The notes: generated from the letters alone by a model not told the origin. Shown: positions 1 through 10,500, counted from the first letter of the stretch. The stretch is 64,000 bases of DNA from Laspinema sp963821735 (GCA_963821735.1 CAWGFK010000055.1:124001-188000), one strand, 5' to 3'. Translations and numbers: made by a program.

Positions 1-1497
1 CACTTCCTCGCCTATCCCGGACATCTGGCGGAGAAAGGACTCAAAAATTATTGGGGTTATGACTCCATTAATTTCTTCGCCCCTTATTCCGGTTATAGTT
101 CCGCCACGGTCCCGGGAGAACAAGTGCGGGAATTCAAGGAAATGGTCAAGGCCCTGCATAAAGCTGGCATCGAAGTCATTTTAGATGTGGTGTACAACCA
201 CACCGGAGAAGGGAATCACCTCGGTCCCACCGTATCCATGCGGGGGGTAGATAACGCTTCCTACTATCGTCTCGTTGATGACAACCTCCGGTATTACATG
301 GATTTCACCGGATGCGGTAATTCCCTAAACGTCCGCCATCCGCAAATCCTAAAATTAATTATGGATAGTCTGCGCTACTGGGTGCTAGAAATGCACGTCG
401 ATGGGTTCCGGTTTGACTTGGCATCGGCCCTAGCGCGAGAACTGTATGACGTCAACAATTTGGGTTCTTTCTTTAATATCATCCATCAAGACCCGGTACT
501 TTCGGATGTGAAACTGATTGCTGAACCCTGGGATGTGGGTCCCGGAGGCTATCAGGTGGGGAATTTTCCCCTGTTATGGTCCGAATGGAATGGGCGATAT
601 CGCGATACCGTGCGTGACTTTTGGCGGGGAGAGGACCAGACGTTAGGGGAATTTGCCTATCGGTTTACTGGAAGTTCAGATTTATATGAAACTACAGGGC
701 GCAGTCCTTATGCCAGCATTAACTTTATCACGGCTCATGATGGCTTTCCCCTCTACGATTTAGTCAGCTACAACGAGAAGCATAATGAAGCGAATGGGGA
801 AAATAACTGTGATGGGGAGAGTCACAATCGGTCCTGGAATTGTGGTGCAGAAGGCGATACGGATGATCCACAGGTGTTGGCGTTGCGAGAACGCCAAAAG
901 CGGAATTTTCTGGTGACGCTGATGCTGTCCCAGGGTATCCCGATGTTGTTGGCGGGGGATGAAATGGAACGGAGTCAAGGGGGGAATAATAATGCCTACT
1001 GTCAGGATAGTGAAATTTCCTGGCTGAATTGGGAGTTTCCCGAGGAAAAAGCGAATCTGTTAGATTTCACTCGGCAACTGATTTATTTCCGGCGCAAGCA
1101 TCCGGTGTTTCAGCGGCGCAAGTGGTTTCAGGGCCGCCCGATTTATGGGAAGACGGTGAATGATATTGGCTGGTTCAATCCCGATGGCAGCGAGATGGCG
1201 GAAGACGAGTGGGATGTGGGGTTTGCCAAGGCGATCGCCGTCTTTTTGAATGGCCAGGAAATTCCTCGGCGCAATCGGTATGGTCAGCGCGTCATTGACG
1301 AAAGTTTCATCCTGTTCTTTAATGCCCATTGGGAATTAATCGAGTTTAAGTTACCCGAGGGCTTAAATGAACAGCAGTGGGTGGCCCTGATTGATACCAA
1401 AGAAGCCAACTTTTTGGAAGATGGACCCACCTATACTGGGGATAAGGCGGTCCCGGTTCTCGGGCAATCGGTAGTCCTGTTAAGGCGTTCCGAGTAG
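1..1497 (+). CDS. glgX: Glycogen debranching enzyme GlgX (isoamylase type), 5' end outside window
   Basis: The frame is open from the first base (HFLAYPGHLAEKG...), so the gene starts upstream; the window holds the last 498 residues. The protein hydrolyses alpha-1,6 branch linkages of glycogen in the cytoplasm. The GH13 signature regions are all present in order: DVVYNHT (region I), GFRFDLA with the nucleophile Asp (II), AEPWD with the acid/base Glu (III) and ITAHDG (IV). The segment just before region I (GLKNYWGYDSINFFAPYSGY) is typical of the GlgX/isoamylase group rather than of branching enzyme. The C-terminal beta domain is complete and ends at TAG. No sign of damage in the visible part. 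Family assignment is firm; GlgX versus a close isoamylase paralogue is less so. Confidence 0.93.
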   Translation, partial: HFLAYPGHLAEKGLKNYWGYDSINFFAPYSGYSSATVPGEQVREFKEMVKALHKAGIEVILDVVYNHTGEGNHLGPTVSMRGVDNASYYRLVDDNLRYYMDFTGCGNSLNVRHPQILKLIMDSLRYWVLEMHVDGFRFDLASALARELYDVNNLGSFFNIIHQDPVLSDVKLIAEPWDVGPGGYQVGNFPLLWSEWNGRYRDTVRDFWRGEDQTLGEFAYRFTGSSDLYETTGRSPYASINFITAHDGFPLYDLVSYNEKHNEANGENNCDGESHNRSWNCGAEGDTDDPQVLALRERQKRNFLVTLMLSQGIPMLLAGDEMERSQGGNNNAYCQDSEISWLNWEFPEEKANLLDFTRQLIYFRRKHPVFQRRKWFQGRPIYGKTVNDIGWFNPDGSEMAEDEWDVGFAKAIAVFLNGQEIPRRNRYGQRVIDESFILFFNAHWELIEFKLPEGLNEQQWVALIDTKEANFLEDGPTYTGDKAVPVLGQSVVLLRRSE

Positions 1498-1910
1498 AGA
1501 CGCCAAAATACAGGGTCGGGGCAGTCCCTGAATTGTCCCGACATTTTCGGGGAGATGTTTCCGCCTAGGGTTGATCTCAGAAATGCCCGATTTTTGCCCG
1601 ATTCAGTTTTGGGGAAAAGAGTGCGTCACGGAAGCCACCGCAACGCACCAGAACACCTGCCAAATGGATGGCAAGACGATGTAACAGGATAGTAAGGAAT
1701 AGTAGATTAACATATTGTCTGCATCAAAAATCACATTTTTTTTAAATAGCAGTTCCGACAGTTATCAGGTACGGATATGTAGCTCCTACCCGGTTTTTGG
1801 TCCCGGAGATCTCAGACTGTACCCCAGGACTCGCTTAGACTAGGCCACAGTCGTAGTTTCTTTGTAAATTTATGTAACAATTGCGTCATGAAGTCATTTA
1901 GATAGAACCG
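1498..1910. other. Intergenic spacer with a small hairpin
   Basis: No gene seen. A hairpin with a 6-bp stem (GTCGGG/CCCGAC) at 1515-1542 follows glgX by 18 bases, but it has no T-run. The rest is AT-rich (T-run near 1736-1743) and probably contains the promoter of the gene at 1911. Confidence 0.5.
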
Positions 1911-2447
1911 ATGGATACGACTCTCTCCTCAACGTTTTTTTTAACCCTACTGATGACGATCGGGTTATTTTTCTTTATTCGGGCGTCGGTGAAGGACCGA
2001 ACGGAGGAACTGCAATGGGTAACCGAACAGCCGGAAGAGGCGATTTTGCCTGAGTTGCAAGGGTATTTCGATCGCCGCGCTTATCGGGTGAAGGCAGTGG
2101 ATGGGGAACGTAATCAAGTCACGTTTGAAGGATATGTCCGTCCCAGTTGGTTTCTGGCGATTTTCTTGACCCTGTTGGCGGCAGTGGGGATGCTCTGTTT
2201 GGCCCTAATTCTCTCAATGGTGATCCCACAAGGGGGGAATTTATTTCTGGGGTTGATTCTGTTGTCCCCAGTTGCTGGATGGTTTTATTGGCAAAATTCG
2301 GGTCGCATGGAACAGGTGTCTCTCCAAGTTAAGTCTATGGAGAGTTCTGGGGATCATCCGATCCAAAATAGAATTACAGTCACGGGTCATCGAGATGAGT
2401 TGGCCGTACTTAAGCAAACCCTAGGACCTCGGTACAGTCAGGGTTAA
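1911..2447 (+). CDS. Cofactor assembly of complex C subunit B (CCB2/CCB4-like)
   Basis: A 178-residue membrane protein of the cyanobacterial/plastid family annotated as cofactor assembly of complex C subunit B. In plastids its relatives CCB2/CCB4 help attach the covalent haem c' (ci) to cytochrome b6. Visible layout: one N-terminal membrane segment (about residues 8-24), a soluble stretch with the family-like FDRRAYRVK, then two close membrane helices (about 80-105 and 110-128) after VRPSWFLA, and a soluble C-terminal tail. Thylakoid location is inferred. It stands alone, with long spacers on both sides and no other b6f gene in the window. Assignment rests on recognition of the overall pattern; the exact CCB subgroup is not certain. 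Confidence 0.8.
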   Translation: MDTTLSSTFFLTLLMTIGLFFFIRASVKDRTEELQWVTEQPEEAILPELQGYFDRRAYRVKAVDGERNQVTFEGYVRPSWFLAIFLTLLAAVGMLCLALILSMVIPQGGNLFLGLILLSPVAGWFYWQNSGRMEQVSLQVKSMESSGDHPIQNRITVTGHRDELAVLKQTLGPRYSQG

Positions 2448-2495
2448 AAACCCGTTTGCTTGAACTGAGTTCTACACAGAAAGCAACAAAGTCTA

Positions 2496-2592
2496 TAAAA
2501 ACCCACACCCTGAAGGGTGGGGCTATACGGACGAAGCCCGCCTGCGCGGGCTAAAGGCGAAAACCGACTTTTAACAACCGGATTTGGTATCA
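2496..2592 (+). repeat. Interspersed palindromic repeat, copy A
   Basis: Shares its order of blocks with 18759-18880 (opposite orientation) and 25836-26165: an ACACCCTG...GGGTGG hairpin, GCTATACGGACRAAGCC, a GCCTGCGCGGGC-type hairpin, and an end reading GGATTTGGTAT. It encodes nothing. The hairpin-plus-short-conserved-block organisation resembles ends of IS200/IS605-type elements, so it may be a non-autonomous derivative; that is inference. Confidence 0.65.
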
Positions 2593-2699
2593 TCCTGTAC
2601 CGACTCCCGACTCCCGAGGGCGATACCACAGCAGAAATTAGCCCCATGCAAACCCGTGAGCTTGTCAAAGAGCTAATTTCAAAAAAGCGTCGTATTTAA

Positions 2700-3250
2700 T
2701 CGGTTTGTTTCCTTATTGACCCAATCAGGTCAAGTCCGACTTAAAGTTTAGTGTGATCGGTCAAACCCTTTTGACCCGGTTCCTGGTAAGGATGACGAGT
2801 CATTTCGGCAGCGTGATCGCCCGGATTGAGACCGGAACTTTACCCTCGCCGTGGTGCAACCGATCGCCCTGGAACTGTTCAGGTTTTCAGGTATTAGAAC
2901 TAGCGGCGATCGCGACTCCACCCCAATTTCCCTAATCGCCAAGGAAACTGGATGTGCCTGAAGATCGCGATTCCTGATCCGGGACTAAAACCGTTCTTTT
3001 CCCATGACAAATCAACCGATTGACGGAACATTTGCCGTTATGGGACTCTCTATGACGCCAGCTTTGGCAAAAACCGGGTTCATGCCCCTGTAAATTTGCT
3101 AAATTTACTTAGCACGCTGTTCGAGTCCGCTAGGAATCGAACCCTCGCACCACAGGGTCATCCGAGGCGATCGCCCGCCCAGTATAATCCCTTGTCTCAG
3201 TCGCCGGGTCCCTTAAACCTTCAGTTCTCATGACTGACAGAACTACCCTT
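2700..3250. other. Intergenic spacer, no gene recognised
   Basis: Short ORFs on both strands have no recognisable sequence. A T-arm-like stretch (GGAATCGAACC, about 3133-3143) is present but no full tRNA can be folded around it. Two HIP1-type sites occur. Confidence 0.4.
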
Positions 3251-3568
3251 TTACCGGACTGATAAAGCCACGGGGGGTATTTCTGCTTTGCTCTCAAAAA
3301 ACTTTAAGCTGGGGAATAAGAAATGATTTTCTTCTACATATTGAGCACCGAATAATCCTTTTTCTGCCCAGAAGTATCGATCCGTGGTATGCTCGTTTCT
3401 CTTAACTAACAACAAAGCGGGTGGCACGATGCCTTCTGCCTTGATGAATTTACGGGCGGCTGTGACTGGCTTATCTTCACCGCTCTCGATACTATACTGA
3501 GGCACGTGCTCTAAAATCCTGCGCCCTTCTTGGCGGCGACGGCTCTTACGCTTACGTCTCCTTGCCAA
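3251..3568 (-). CDS. DUF3155 domain protein (cyanobacterial, TTG start)
   Basis: A 105-residue protein with the very basic N-terminus MARRRKRKSRRRQEGRRILE followed by VPQYSIESGEDKPVTAARKF, which I recognise as the cyanobacteria-specific DUF3155 family. Function is unknown; the Arg/Lys-rich first 17 residues suggest nucleic-acid contact (inference). The start codon is TTG at 3568-3566: it is preceded at good spacing by a strong ribosome binding site (TAGGAGG, minus strand, about 3574-3580), and the basic N-terminus begins exactly there. It is monocistronic with large spacers on both sides. The C-terminal half (FWAEKGLFGAQYVEENHFLF) contains many aromatic residues and looks structured. Confidence 0.85.
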   Translation of the reverse strand: MARRRKRKSRRRQEGRRILEHVPQYSIESGEDKPVTAARKFIKAEGIVPPALLLVKRNEHTTDRYFWAEKGLFGAQYVEENHFLFPSLKFFESKAEIPPVALSVR

Positions 3569-4119
3569 AGTCCTTACCTCCTATTTCAGCCGACAGGTGT
3601 AGTGATGGTTACAAAAGTCGTGCTGATTATATCCGCTGTAATAAAAAAAATCAATCCCTCTTGCTAATTTTGTTACAAAACGCCGCATCTCTTATCTGAT
3701 AACCCTTTCCAGGCTTTTTTTGCTCCCATTTGCCGAGAGGAACGGCGAAAATTCACAAAACTATAAAATTTGTTACAAAAATCAATAGAGTGGCGACGAC
3801 GGGAAATTCAAAATTCCCCAGCCTTGTTAACCCGAGTGAAGCGGTGCTCTATTTCTGTGGTGATTGCCCGCCCTTAATCCCTGAGCGTCAGGGATTGCCA
3901 TAAAATTGCCACAGAACTGCCCGAAACTCACAGAACACTCAATCGCTGCGATCAATGCGGTTAAACTATCTTACCCCAGAAGTAAGCAACCGGACCCAAT
4001 TTCTGCCAACATGAACAGAGAGGGTCCGGTCCTAGGGTTAAGCTAGTAAAGAGAAAGAGGGTGCGGGGGAAAGAGGCGGGCATCGGTGAGCGTTACTGTA
4101 TTAAATCGAATAAGGGAAG
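3569..4119. other. Intergenic spacer between divergent genes
   Basis: Holds the promoters of the DUF3155 gene (minus) and the Hik2-like kinase (plus). A perfect 9-bp hairpin (AATCCCTGA/TCAGGGATT) lies at 3876-3896 without a T-run. Nothing else recognised. Confidence 0.4.
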
Positions 4120-5553
4120 ATGGGAATGGGAGCCAGTTCAGAATTTGTTGCCCTGTGCAAATCACAGGTGGGTTTGCTCTCGAAAGGGCTAGGATCCTCC
4201 GTGAGCGTGGTGTATTTGACAGAAGAACTGGCAGAAGACCCGGAAGCCAAGCTAATTCCGATTGTGACCTATCCGGAAACTGCTGTGGTGTGGGAAGAAA
4301 ATCCCGCCCGGGCGATCGCCGGTTCCAAGATTGCCACAGAAATCCCAGGGCGTCCCACCCCTGACTTTCCACCCACAGCAATTCCCGGGGAAACGCCGAC
4401 AACGGGAACGAATGCCTCCCTGACTCAAGGTCCCCCATTAGTCTCCGCTTCCTCCCAAAGACCCGTGACGGTTCATTTAGTCGAACCGATCCGATATTTA
4501 AACCCAGAAGATGAACCGATCGCCGAGGGGGAAGAGTTAGCGCAACCCAGGCAAATCGTCTTACCCCTAATCCATGAAGAAATCGTCATGGGACTGTTGG
4601 TGACGCGCCGCGAGGACCGACCCTGGACCGATCGCGAACGAATGCAGATTGAACGCATCGCCCAAACCATCGCGATCGCCTGCATTTTGGATCGGCGGCA
4701 GCGCTGGTTAAGTCAGCAACTGCGCCAACATCAACGCCTGCAAGCAGAACAACATGATTTACTGGATAACCTCCTGCATCAGGTCCGCAGTCCCCTCACC
4801 GCCTTACGCACTTTTGGAAAATTATTGTTAAAACGCCTACGGGAACCGGATCCGAACCGCGATATTGCCGGAAGTATCCTGCGCGAGAGCGATCGCGTTC
4901 AAGAATTGCTGCAACAAATGAATCTGGCGATCGAACCGGAAGAAATCGCAGCGGTCCCGGATGTGCAACCCGAGGTCCCGTCGGACACCCCAATGTTGGA
5001 GAGGCGATCGCCTCAATTGTTACTCCCCGCCTTTGACTTAGAACCCTGCGATATCCGGGCTGTACTCGAACCGTTGCTGATTTCCGCCCAGGCGATCGCC
5101 AGCGAACGTCATCTGGAATTGACGACCCAGATCCCGTCGGAATTGCCTGCGGTTCTCGCTTCTCCCAAAGCCTTGCGGGAAGTCTTGAGCAATTTGATTG
5201 ACAATGCCTTGAAATATACCCCGCCAGGGGGCAAAATTTATGTGAAAGTGGGGAGTCAGCGCCAAATTGAGGGGGTAACCTGGATGGCGATCGCTATTAG
5301 TGACACGGGAATCGGTATTCCCCCCCAAGACTTAGAACAGTTATTTCAACGGTATTATCGCGGCGTCAAAGCCCAGAGTGATATTCCCGGTACGGGATTG
5401 GGATTGGCGATCGCCCGCGAACTGATCACCCAAATGCAAGGGGAAATTGAAGTCTTTAGTCCGACTCCCCTCCAATGGCGAGATCCCAATTGGAAAAACC
5501 AACCGACTTGCGATCGTCCAGGGACAACCTTTATTGTTTGGCTGAAACTCTAA
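4120..5553 (+). CDS. Hik2/chloroplast-sensor-kinase-like histidine kinase
   Basis: A 477-residue soluble sensor kinase. An N-terminal GAF-like domain covers about residues 7-190, the phosphoacceptor His is H220 in LLHQVRSPLTALRTFGK, and the ATPase domain has an N box (NLIDNALKYTPP), DTGIGIP and GTGLGLAIA. The form of the H box (SPLTALRTFGKLLLKRL) and the start SSEFVALCKSQ with Cys13 match the Hik2/CSK lineage. In that family an N-terminal Cys and an Fe-S cluster have been linked to sensing plastoquinone/redox state. The insertion rich in Pro/Thr at about 75-115 looks like a disordered loop. ATG at 4120 is favoured because the family's conserved start lies a few residues after it. No response regulator is adjacent. 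Kinase identity is firm, orthology to Hik2 is probable. Confidence 0.8.
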   Translation: MGMGASSEFVALCKSQVGLLSKGLGSSVSVVYLTEELAEDPEAKLIPIVTYPETAVVWEENPARAIAGSKIATEIPGRPTPDFPPTAIPGETPTTGTNASLTQGPPLVSASSQRPVTVHLVEPIRYLNPEDEPIAEGEELAQPRQIVLPLIHEEIVMGLLVTRREDRPWTDRERMQIERIAQTIAIACILDRRQRWLSQQLRQHQRLQAEQHDLLDNLLHQVRSPLTALRTFGKLLLKRLREPDPNRDIAGSILRESDRVQELLQQMNLAIEPEEIAAVPDVQPEVPSDTPMLERRSPQLLLPAFDLEPCDIRAVLEPLLISAQAIASERHLELTTQIPSELPAVLASPKALREVLSNLIDNALKYTPPGGKIYVKVGSQRQIEGVTWMAIAISDTGIGIPPQDLEQLFQRYYRGVKAQSDIPGTGLGLAIARELITQMQGEIEVFSPTPLQWRDPNWKNQPTCDRPGTTFIVWLKL

Positions 5554-5596
5554 GAGGGATTTTCCCCTAAGTCTTCTCAATCGTTTCATCTGCACT

Positions 5597-6328
5597 ATGA
5601 ATTTATCTTTACTCTTTGCCATCGCCTTAGCGATCGTTCATATTGGGGCGAAAAATCTGCTCTTTCTGGGTTCAGTTCCCCGTAACCGCTGGCTTTCAGT
5701 AGCGGGGGGCGTATCAGTCGCTTACACTTTTATTCACATTTTTCCCGAACTGAGTGCAGGACAAGTCAGAGTTGAGGAGTCAGCGCTCAACGGGTTAGAA
5801 TTTTTAGAACACCATGTTTACCTGATGTCCCTGTTAGGATTTTCCATCTTTTACGGATTGGAAAAACTGGCTAAGACATCCAGGCAGCAACAACGTAAAA
5901 GTGGACGAGGAGATACGACTAGCGATCGGGTTTTTTGGCTGCATATTATTTCTTTTGCGCTTTATAATGCCCTGATTGGCTATCTGATGGCGGATCCAGA
6001 ACAAGAATCGAGTGTTTTGAGTTTGTGCTTCTTTTTCATTGCAATGGCGCTGCATTTTGTAGTCAATGACTTTGGGTTGCGCGAACATCACAAACGGGTT
6101 TACGACCACACCGGGCGCTGGGTCCTGGCAGGATCAGTGATTCTGGGATGGGCGATTGGCAGTGCAACCCGCATTTCCCATGAGGCGATCGCCCTGCTAT
6201 TTGCCTTTTTAGCCGGAGGCATTATTTTGAACATCCTGAAGGAAGAACTACCGGAAGAACGGGAAACCCAATTTTGGGCCTTTGCTGCTGGGGCCGGTGT
6301 TTATTCGGTACTATTACTCATCATCTGA
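5597..6328 (+). CDS. ZIP-like multi-pass membrane protein
   Basis: A 243-residue integral membrane protein with about seven hydrophobic segments. Polar motifs sit inside helices: HIFPEL (about residues 47-52), EHHVYLM, HFVVNDFGLREHH (about 154-166) and GGIILNILKEELPEE near the end. Paired His/Glu motifs and the terminal NxxKEELPE resemble the ZIP metal transporter family, where such residues bind metal in helices 4 and 5. However, the classical HSxxDG signature is missing, so transport activity is only suggested. It follows the Hik2-like gene by 43 bases and could be co-transcribed with it. Start ATG at 5597. Confidence 0.6.
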   Translation: MNLSLLFAIALAIVHIGAKNLLFLGSVPRNRWLSVAGGVSVAYTFIHIFPELSAGQVRVEESALNGLEFLEHHVYLMSLLGFSIFYGLEKLAKTSRQQQRKSGRGDTTSDRVFWLHIISFALYNALIGYLMADPEQESSVLSLCFFFIAMALHFVVNDFGLREHHKRVYDHTGRWVLAGSVILGWAIGSATRISHEAIALLFAFLAGGIILNILKEELPEERETQFWAFAAGAGVYSVLLLII

Positions 6329-6351
6329 CAGCCAGAAGGGTGATGGGATTG

Positions 6352-6398
6352 ACCCTAAATGTAGAGGCGAGAAAGCGAATCGCCTTTACATTTAGGGT
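6352..6398. terminator. Long hairpin downstream of the ZIP-like gene
   Basis: A 19-bp inverted repeat with one mismatch (6352-6370 against 6380-6398, ACCCTAAATGTAGAGGCGA). A related block (AAATGTAGGGGCGATT) lies at about 60166-60180, so it is probably a member of a dispersed palindromic repeat family that may also stop transcription. There is no T-run. Confidence 0.45.
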
Positions 6399-6814
6399 AA
6401 GGAGGGGGAAAGGGGCTTTTTTCAGGAGTTTTCCTCGATTAATTTAATGAAGGAAAGCCCTAAAACTCTTGCCTCGTGGTCAGTGGGAAATTATGTTAAC
6501 CAATCTATTGCGAAAACTAAATCTAGGGGTTATCATTTCATGAGCTACCTCTAAGGGTAGAGACGAGTCGGAGTTTTCCTCTAAACTTAGAAAGTTTCTG
6601 ACTCCCGACGGTCAGATTCCCCAAGGGCTAATCCTGAAAATGTCCAACATTAGGCCATTTGAGAGCAGTCGCCTGGTATTTTCAGCCGGAACACCTGTCA
6701 GGGAATTTAGATAAATGAACTGTTCCGGATTTGGTATTCGGTGTTACATTAAATTTAGTAGCAATTTTGTAGCCTTAGTTACTTTTACGAGCTTTCAATA
6801 GGAGCCAACCCAAG

Positions 6815-7027
6815 ATGCATCCGGTATGTATAATTCCTCTCAGCATTTCAGTCTGTGCCTTTCTGCTTAATCGACGCACCTCTGAGGAAACCGTAGGCGT
6901 GATGACCATGACCCTAGCTGGACTGTTAGCGGTTGTGGCGTTAATCTTAGCCCCCTGGCAGATTCAGATGGTGGGTGCTTTGGCTTTGCTGTTAGATCGC
7001 TGTCAGTTATTGAAGGTTCGGGGGTAG
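6815..7027 (+). CDS. Small hydrophobic protein, unknown
   Basis: A 70-residue ORF with two hydrophobic stretches (residues about 3-18 and 31-60), preceded by AGGAG at good distance (ATAGGAGCCAACCCAAG then ATG). An alternative start is the ATG at 6905 (MTMTLAGLLAVVALILAPWQ), which leaves a single- or two-helix protein of about 40 residues. No family recognised. The ribosome binding site and hydrophobic character support a real gene; short length keeps confidence low. Confidence 0.4.
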   Translation: MHPVCIIPLSISVCAFLLNRRTSEETVGVMTMTLAGLLAVVALILAPWQIQMVGALALLLDRCQLLKVRG

Positions 7028-7030
7028 GGG

Positions 7031-7072
7031 ATTTGTCATTGGTCATTTGTCATTGGTCATTGGTCCTTGGTT
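7031..7072 (+). repeat. Short heptanucleotide tandem repeat
   Basis: About six imperfect copies of a 7-base unit (TTGTCAT/TGGTCAT), a short tandemly repeated repetitive sequence of the kind common in filamentous cyanobacteria. Confidence 0.75.
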
Positions 7073-7294
7073 GATGCGGGGGATGGGGAAGGGTATAGGG
7101 TTTTTATTAACAGTGCGATCGCTACAAAGGCGCTGTCTCTAGGTGGTTTCAATCACGGGGATGATTCTTCCTCCGGATTGGGGACAATTGTAGATCTGCT
7201 TCTCACCCACTTCAGGCTGATTCGCTTCATGGGGATGGGGAGAATGTGGAAGATGACTCTAAAATTACGGGGTTGAGATAACGGAAACCCGATT

Positions 7295-7333
7295 AAATTT
7301 TCCCCTCCTTGACAATCAGGGAGGGGAAAATTT
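7295..7333 (+). terminator. Strong hairpin, terminator-like
   Basis: A perfect 14-bp stem (AAATTTTCCCCTCC at 7295-7308, GGAGGGGAAAATTT at 7320-7333) with an 11-base loop and A/T-rich outer stem ends. It can act as an intrinsic terminator in either direction. Confidence 0.65.
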
Positions 7334-7578
7334 CTTTAATTGTAAATATTTGTAAAATTAAGCGGTCCAAAGGTAGAATCCGCTGGAAATCGGGCTCAAA
7401 ATAGAAAGTTGAATGGGTCGTCAATGCCACAAATGCCAGAAAAACCCTGGACAATTTCGGAGTAAAGGCGATCGCTTCTGTAGATTCAACCGGCTTTCCC
7501 AGCCCTTGCTCATCCCTATCCCTTCACCCATTTTAAACCCCTTGGGCAATTGCCCTTTTATGAGTCAGCCTAATTAAT

Positions 7579-10500
7579 ATGATTCCCTTAGAACTGAGTT
7601 TAAAAAACTTTCTGAGCTATCGCGAAGCTACCCTCGACTTTCATGGGTTGCATACCGCCTGTATTTGTGGACCCAATGGTGCCGGAAAATCCTCCCTCCT
7701 GGAAGCCCTCGCCTGGTCCCTCTGGGGCAATAGTCGCGCTGGCACCGAAGACGATATTATTCATACCGGGGAAATGGAGGCGCGGGTTGATTTTACCTTC
7801 CAAACCAATCAGCAAATCTATCGGGTAATTCGTTCTCGCCAACGGGGTCAATCCAGTGCTCTGGAATTTCAAGTGGCGACCAATTCTGAGGATTTGACTC
7901 CGAATCAACTGGAACATTTGAGAGTTTCGCCCTCTGACGGAGAAAGGGTTACGCGCCACTCAGGATAAAATTATCCAACATATCAAGCTCGATTACGATA
8001 CCTTTACCAATTCATCTTACCTGCGCCAAGGTCGAGCGGATGAGTTCATGTTGAAACGACCCTCGGAACGCAAGCAGGTATTGGCAACTCTGCTGAGGTT
8101 GGACCATTACGATGAGTTGGCAGAACAGGCAAAAGACCGATCGCGCGAAGCAAAGGGTCAAGTGCAGTTGCTGGAACAAAGTTTAGCCTCGTTGCAGCAA
8201 CGATTACAAGAAACCATCGCGATCGCCCAAAATCTGGAACAGGTGGAAGCGCAAATTCTCCAGGGTCAAGAATCCGTGAACCATCAGCGATCGCAATTGC
8301 AGCAGTTCCAACAACTCCAACTCCAACGCCAAAACTGGCAACAGCAAATCACCCATCACCAGGACCGCGATCGCCAATTGAAGGACGACTGCGATCGCAC
8401 CCAACAAGAACTCAACCTCAACCATCGTCGCCGCCAAGAATTAGAGGCACTGCTTAAACAAGAAGGCGAAATTTTGGCCGGATATCATCAATATCAGCAA
8501 TTACAAGCGCAGGAAGAAGTTCAAGCCTCCAAATTCCAATCCTATCAACAAGCGACCCAACAGCGTCAGCAATTACAGGACCAGGAACGCAAAACCCTCG
8601 CTTCCCTGGAATCCCAAATTTCTTCCACTCAAGGGGAATTGGAGTATATTCGCCGCCAGGAAGGGGAACTGCGTGGAGATTCTGAATAAAGCGCCGGAAG
8701 TGGAAGCGGCGATCGCAAAATTACAACAAGCGCGCGATCGCCTCACTTATCTGGATGATCTGCATACGCGAGTCAAACCCTTGATGACCCGACAACAAAC
8801 CTTACAAGTCGAACTCGATCGCATTCGCACTCGCTTATCCGCACGCCTGGAAGAAATTGCCGGTCAAATTCATCGCCTGGAAGTGGAACAAGATAACAGC
8901 TATGTGTTAGAGGAGAGTCTGGGAGAAGTGGCGATCGCCATTAATGCCTTAGAGAAAAAACGAGTCTATCAACAACGAGTACGAGAAAAAGGCTTAGAAC
9001 GCCGCAGCTTTATGGAACGGCTGATGGCACAAACCTCCGATTATGAAACCCAACTCGCAGCAGTGACGCAAAAAATCCAGATGTTGCAAGTCCCGGATGC
9101 ACTTTGTCCCCTGTGTGACAGACCCTTGGATGAACATCATTGGGATTTAGTGATTGAAAAGCAGAAAGCGCAGGAACAAGGGATTATCAATCAGTTGTGG
9201 GTGTTGAAGGAACAACTGGCAACGAGCGATCGGGAAATTCAGATTCTGCGCCAGGAGTATCGGGAACTGGAGGAGGAGTTAAAACATTACAATGCCTTAC
9301 GCGAACGTCGGGGACAATTACAGGCTCAAATTGATGCCACTTTAGCCTCCCGGGACCGTTTACAACATCTCACCCTAGAGAAACAACAGTTAGAACAGGC
9401 TTTACATACGGGAAGTTATGCCGGTGAATTATACCAGGAACTGCAACAGGTGGAGCAGTCGCTGCAACAGTTAAATTACAATGATCAAGACCGCAGTTTG
9501 GCTCTGAATGAGGAAAAACGCTGGCGCTGGGGGGAAATTAAGCAAGGGCAAATTCAGCAATCCCAACGGCAAATGGCGCAATTACAAGTTCGCAAGCCGG
9601 AGTTAGAACAAAAACTGGCACAATTACAAGGGGCGTTACAGGAACAACAAACGAATTCCCCTTTGCAGCAACAGATTGCCTTGCTCGATCGCCACTTACA
9701 AACCATCGGCTATGACCCCCAGGAACATAACCGGCTGCGAGGTGCGTTAAGAAGCGCACAACTCTGGCTAGGACGACTGGAGGAGTTAAAGCAAGCGCAG
9801 CAACAATATCCCCAAGTGGAACAGCGGATGGGGGAGTTAACTCGGCAGTTGGAGGCGCGAGTCGGCGATCGCACTGCAGTACGTCAGCAGATGCAAGCGC
9901 TGCATCAGCAACTCCAGGATATTCCCGACCCTGGCGATCGCATCAAAGCCACAGAAAAACAAATCCAGCTTTTGCGCTCCTCCTTGGATAGTTTATTGGC
10001 AACTAAAGGACGCCTGCAACAACAACAACAGCATCTCGCGGCACTCCAAAGTCAGTCGGAAGAACAACGCAAACAACTGGAAACCTCTCGTCGTCAAGAA
10101 CGGGTGTATCGGGAGTTGGCAACGGCATTTGGTAAAAATGGTATCCAAGCCTTGATGATTGAAAATGTGTTGCCACAGTTGGAGGGAGAAACCAATCAGA
10201 TTTTGTCTCGCCTCAGTGGCAATCAACTCCATGTACAATTTGTGACTCAGCGCGCTAGTCGGGGACGCAGCAAAAAAAATACCAAGTTAATTGATACCTT
10301 GGATATTTTAATTGCGGATGCCCGAGGGACGAGAGCTTATGAAACTTATTCGGGAGGGGAGGCATTTAGGATTAATTTTGCGATTCGGTTAGCATTAGCG
10401 CGATTACTCGCTCATCGGGCGGGGACTTCGTTACAAATGTTAATTGTGGATGAAGGATTTGGAACTCAGGACCGGGAAGGGTGCGATCGCCTGATTGCGG

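Noticed and set aside
3125..3160. T-arm-like sequence GGTTCGATTCC on the minus strand
   Set aside because: No acceptor, D or anticodon stems can be formed around it; probably chance or a tRNA scrap.
5830..6110. Minus-strand ORF inside the ZIP-like gene
   Set aside because: Shadow of a hydrophobic plus-strand gene; no start signal.
7067..7276. 69-codon ORF after the heptamer repeat
   Set aside because: Non-ATG start in repeat sequence and no recognisable protein features.
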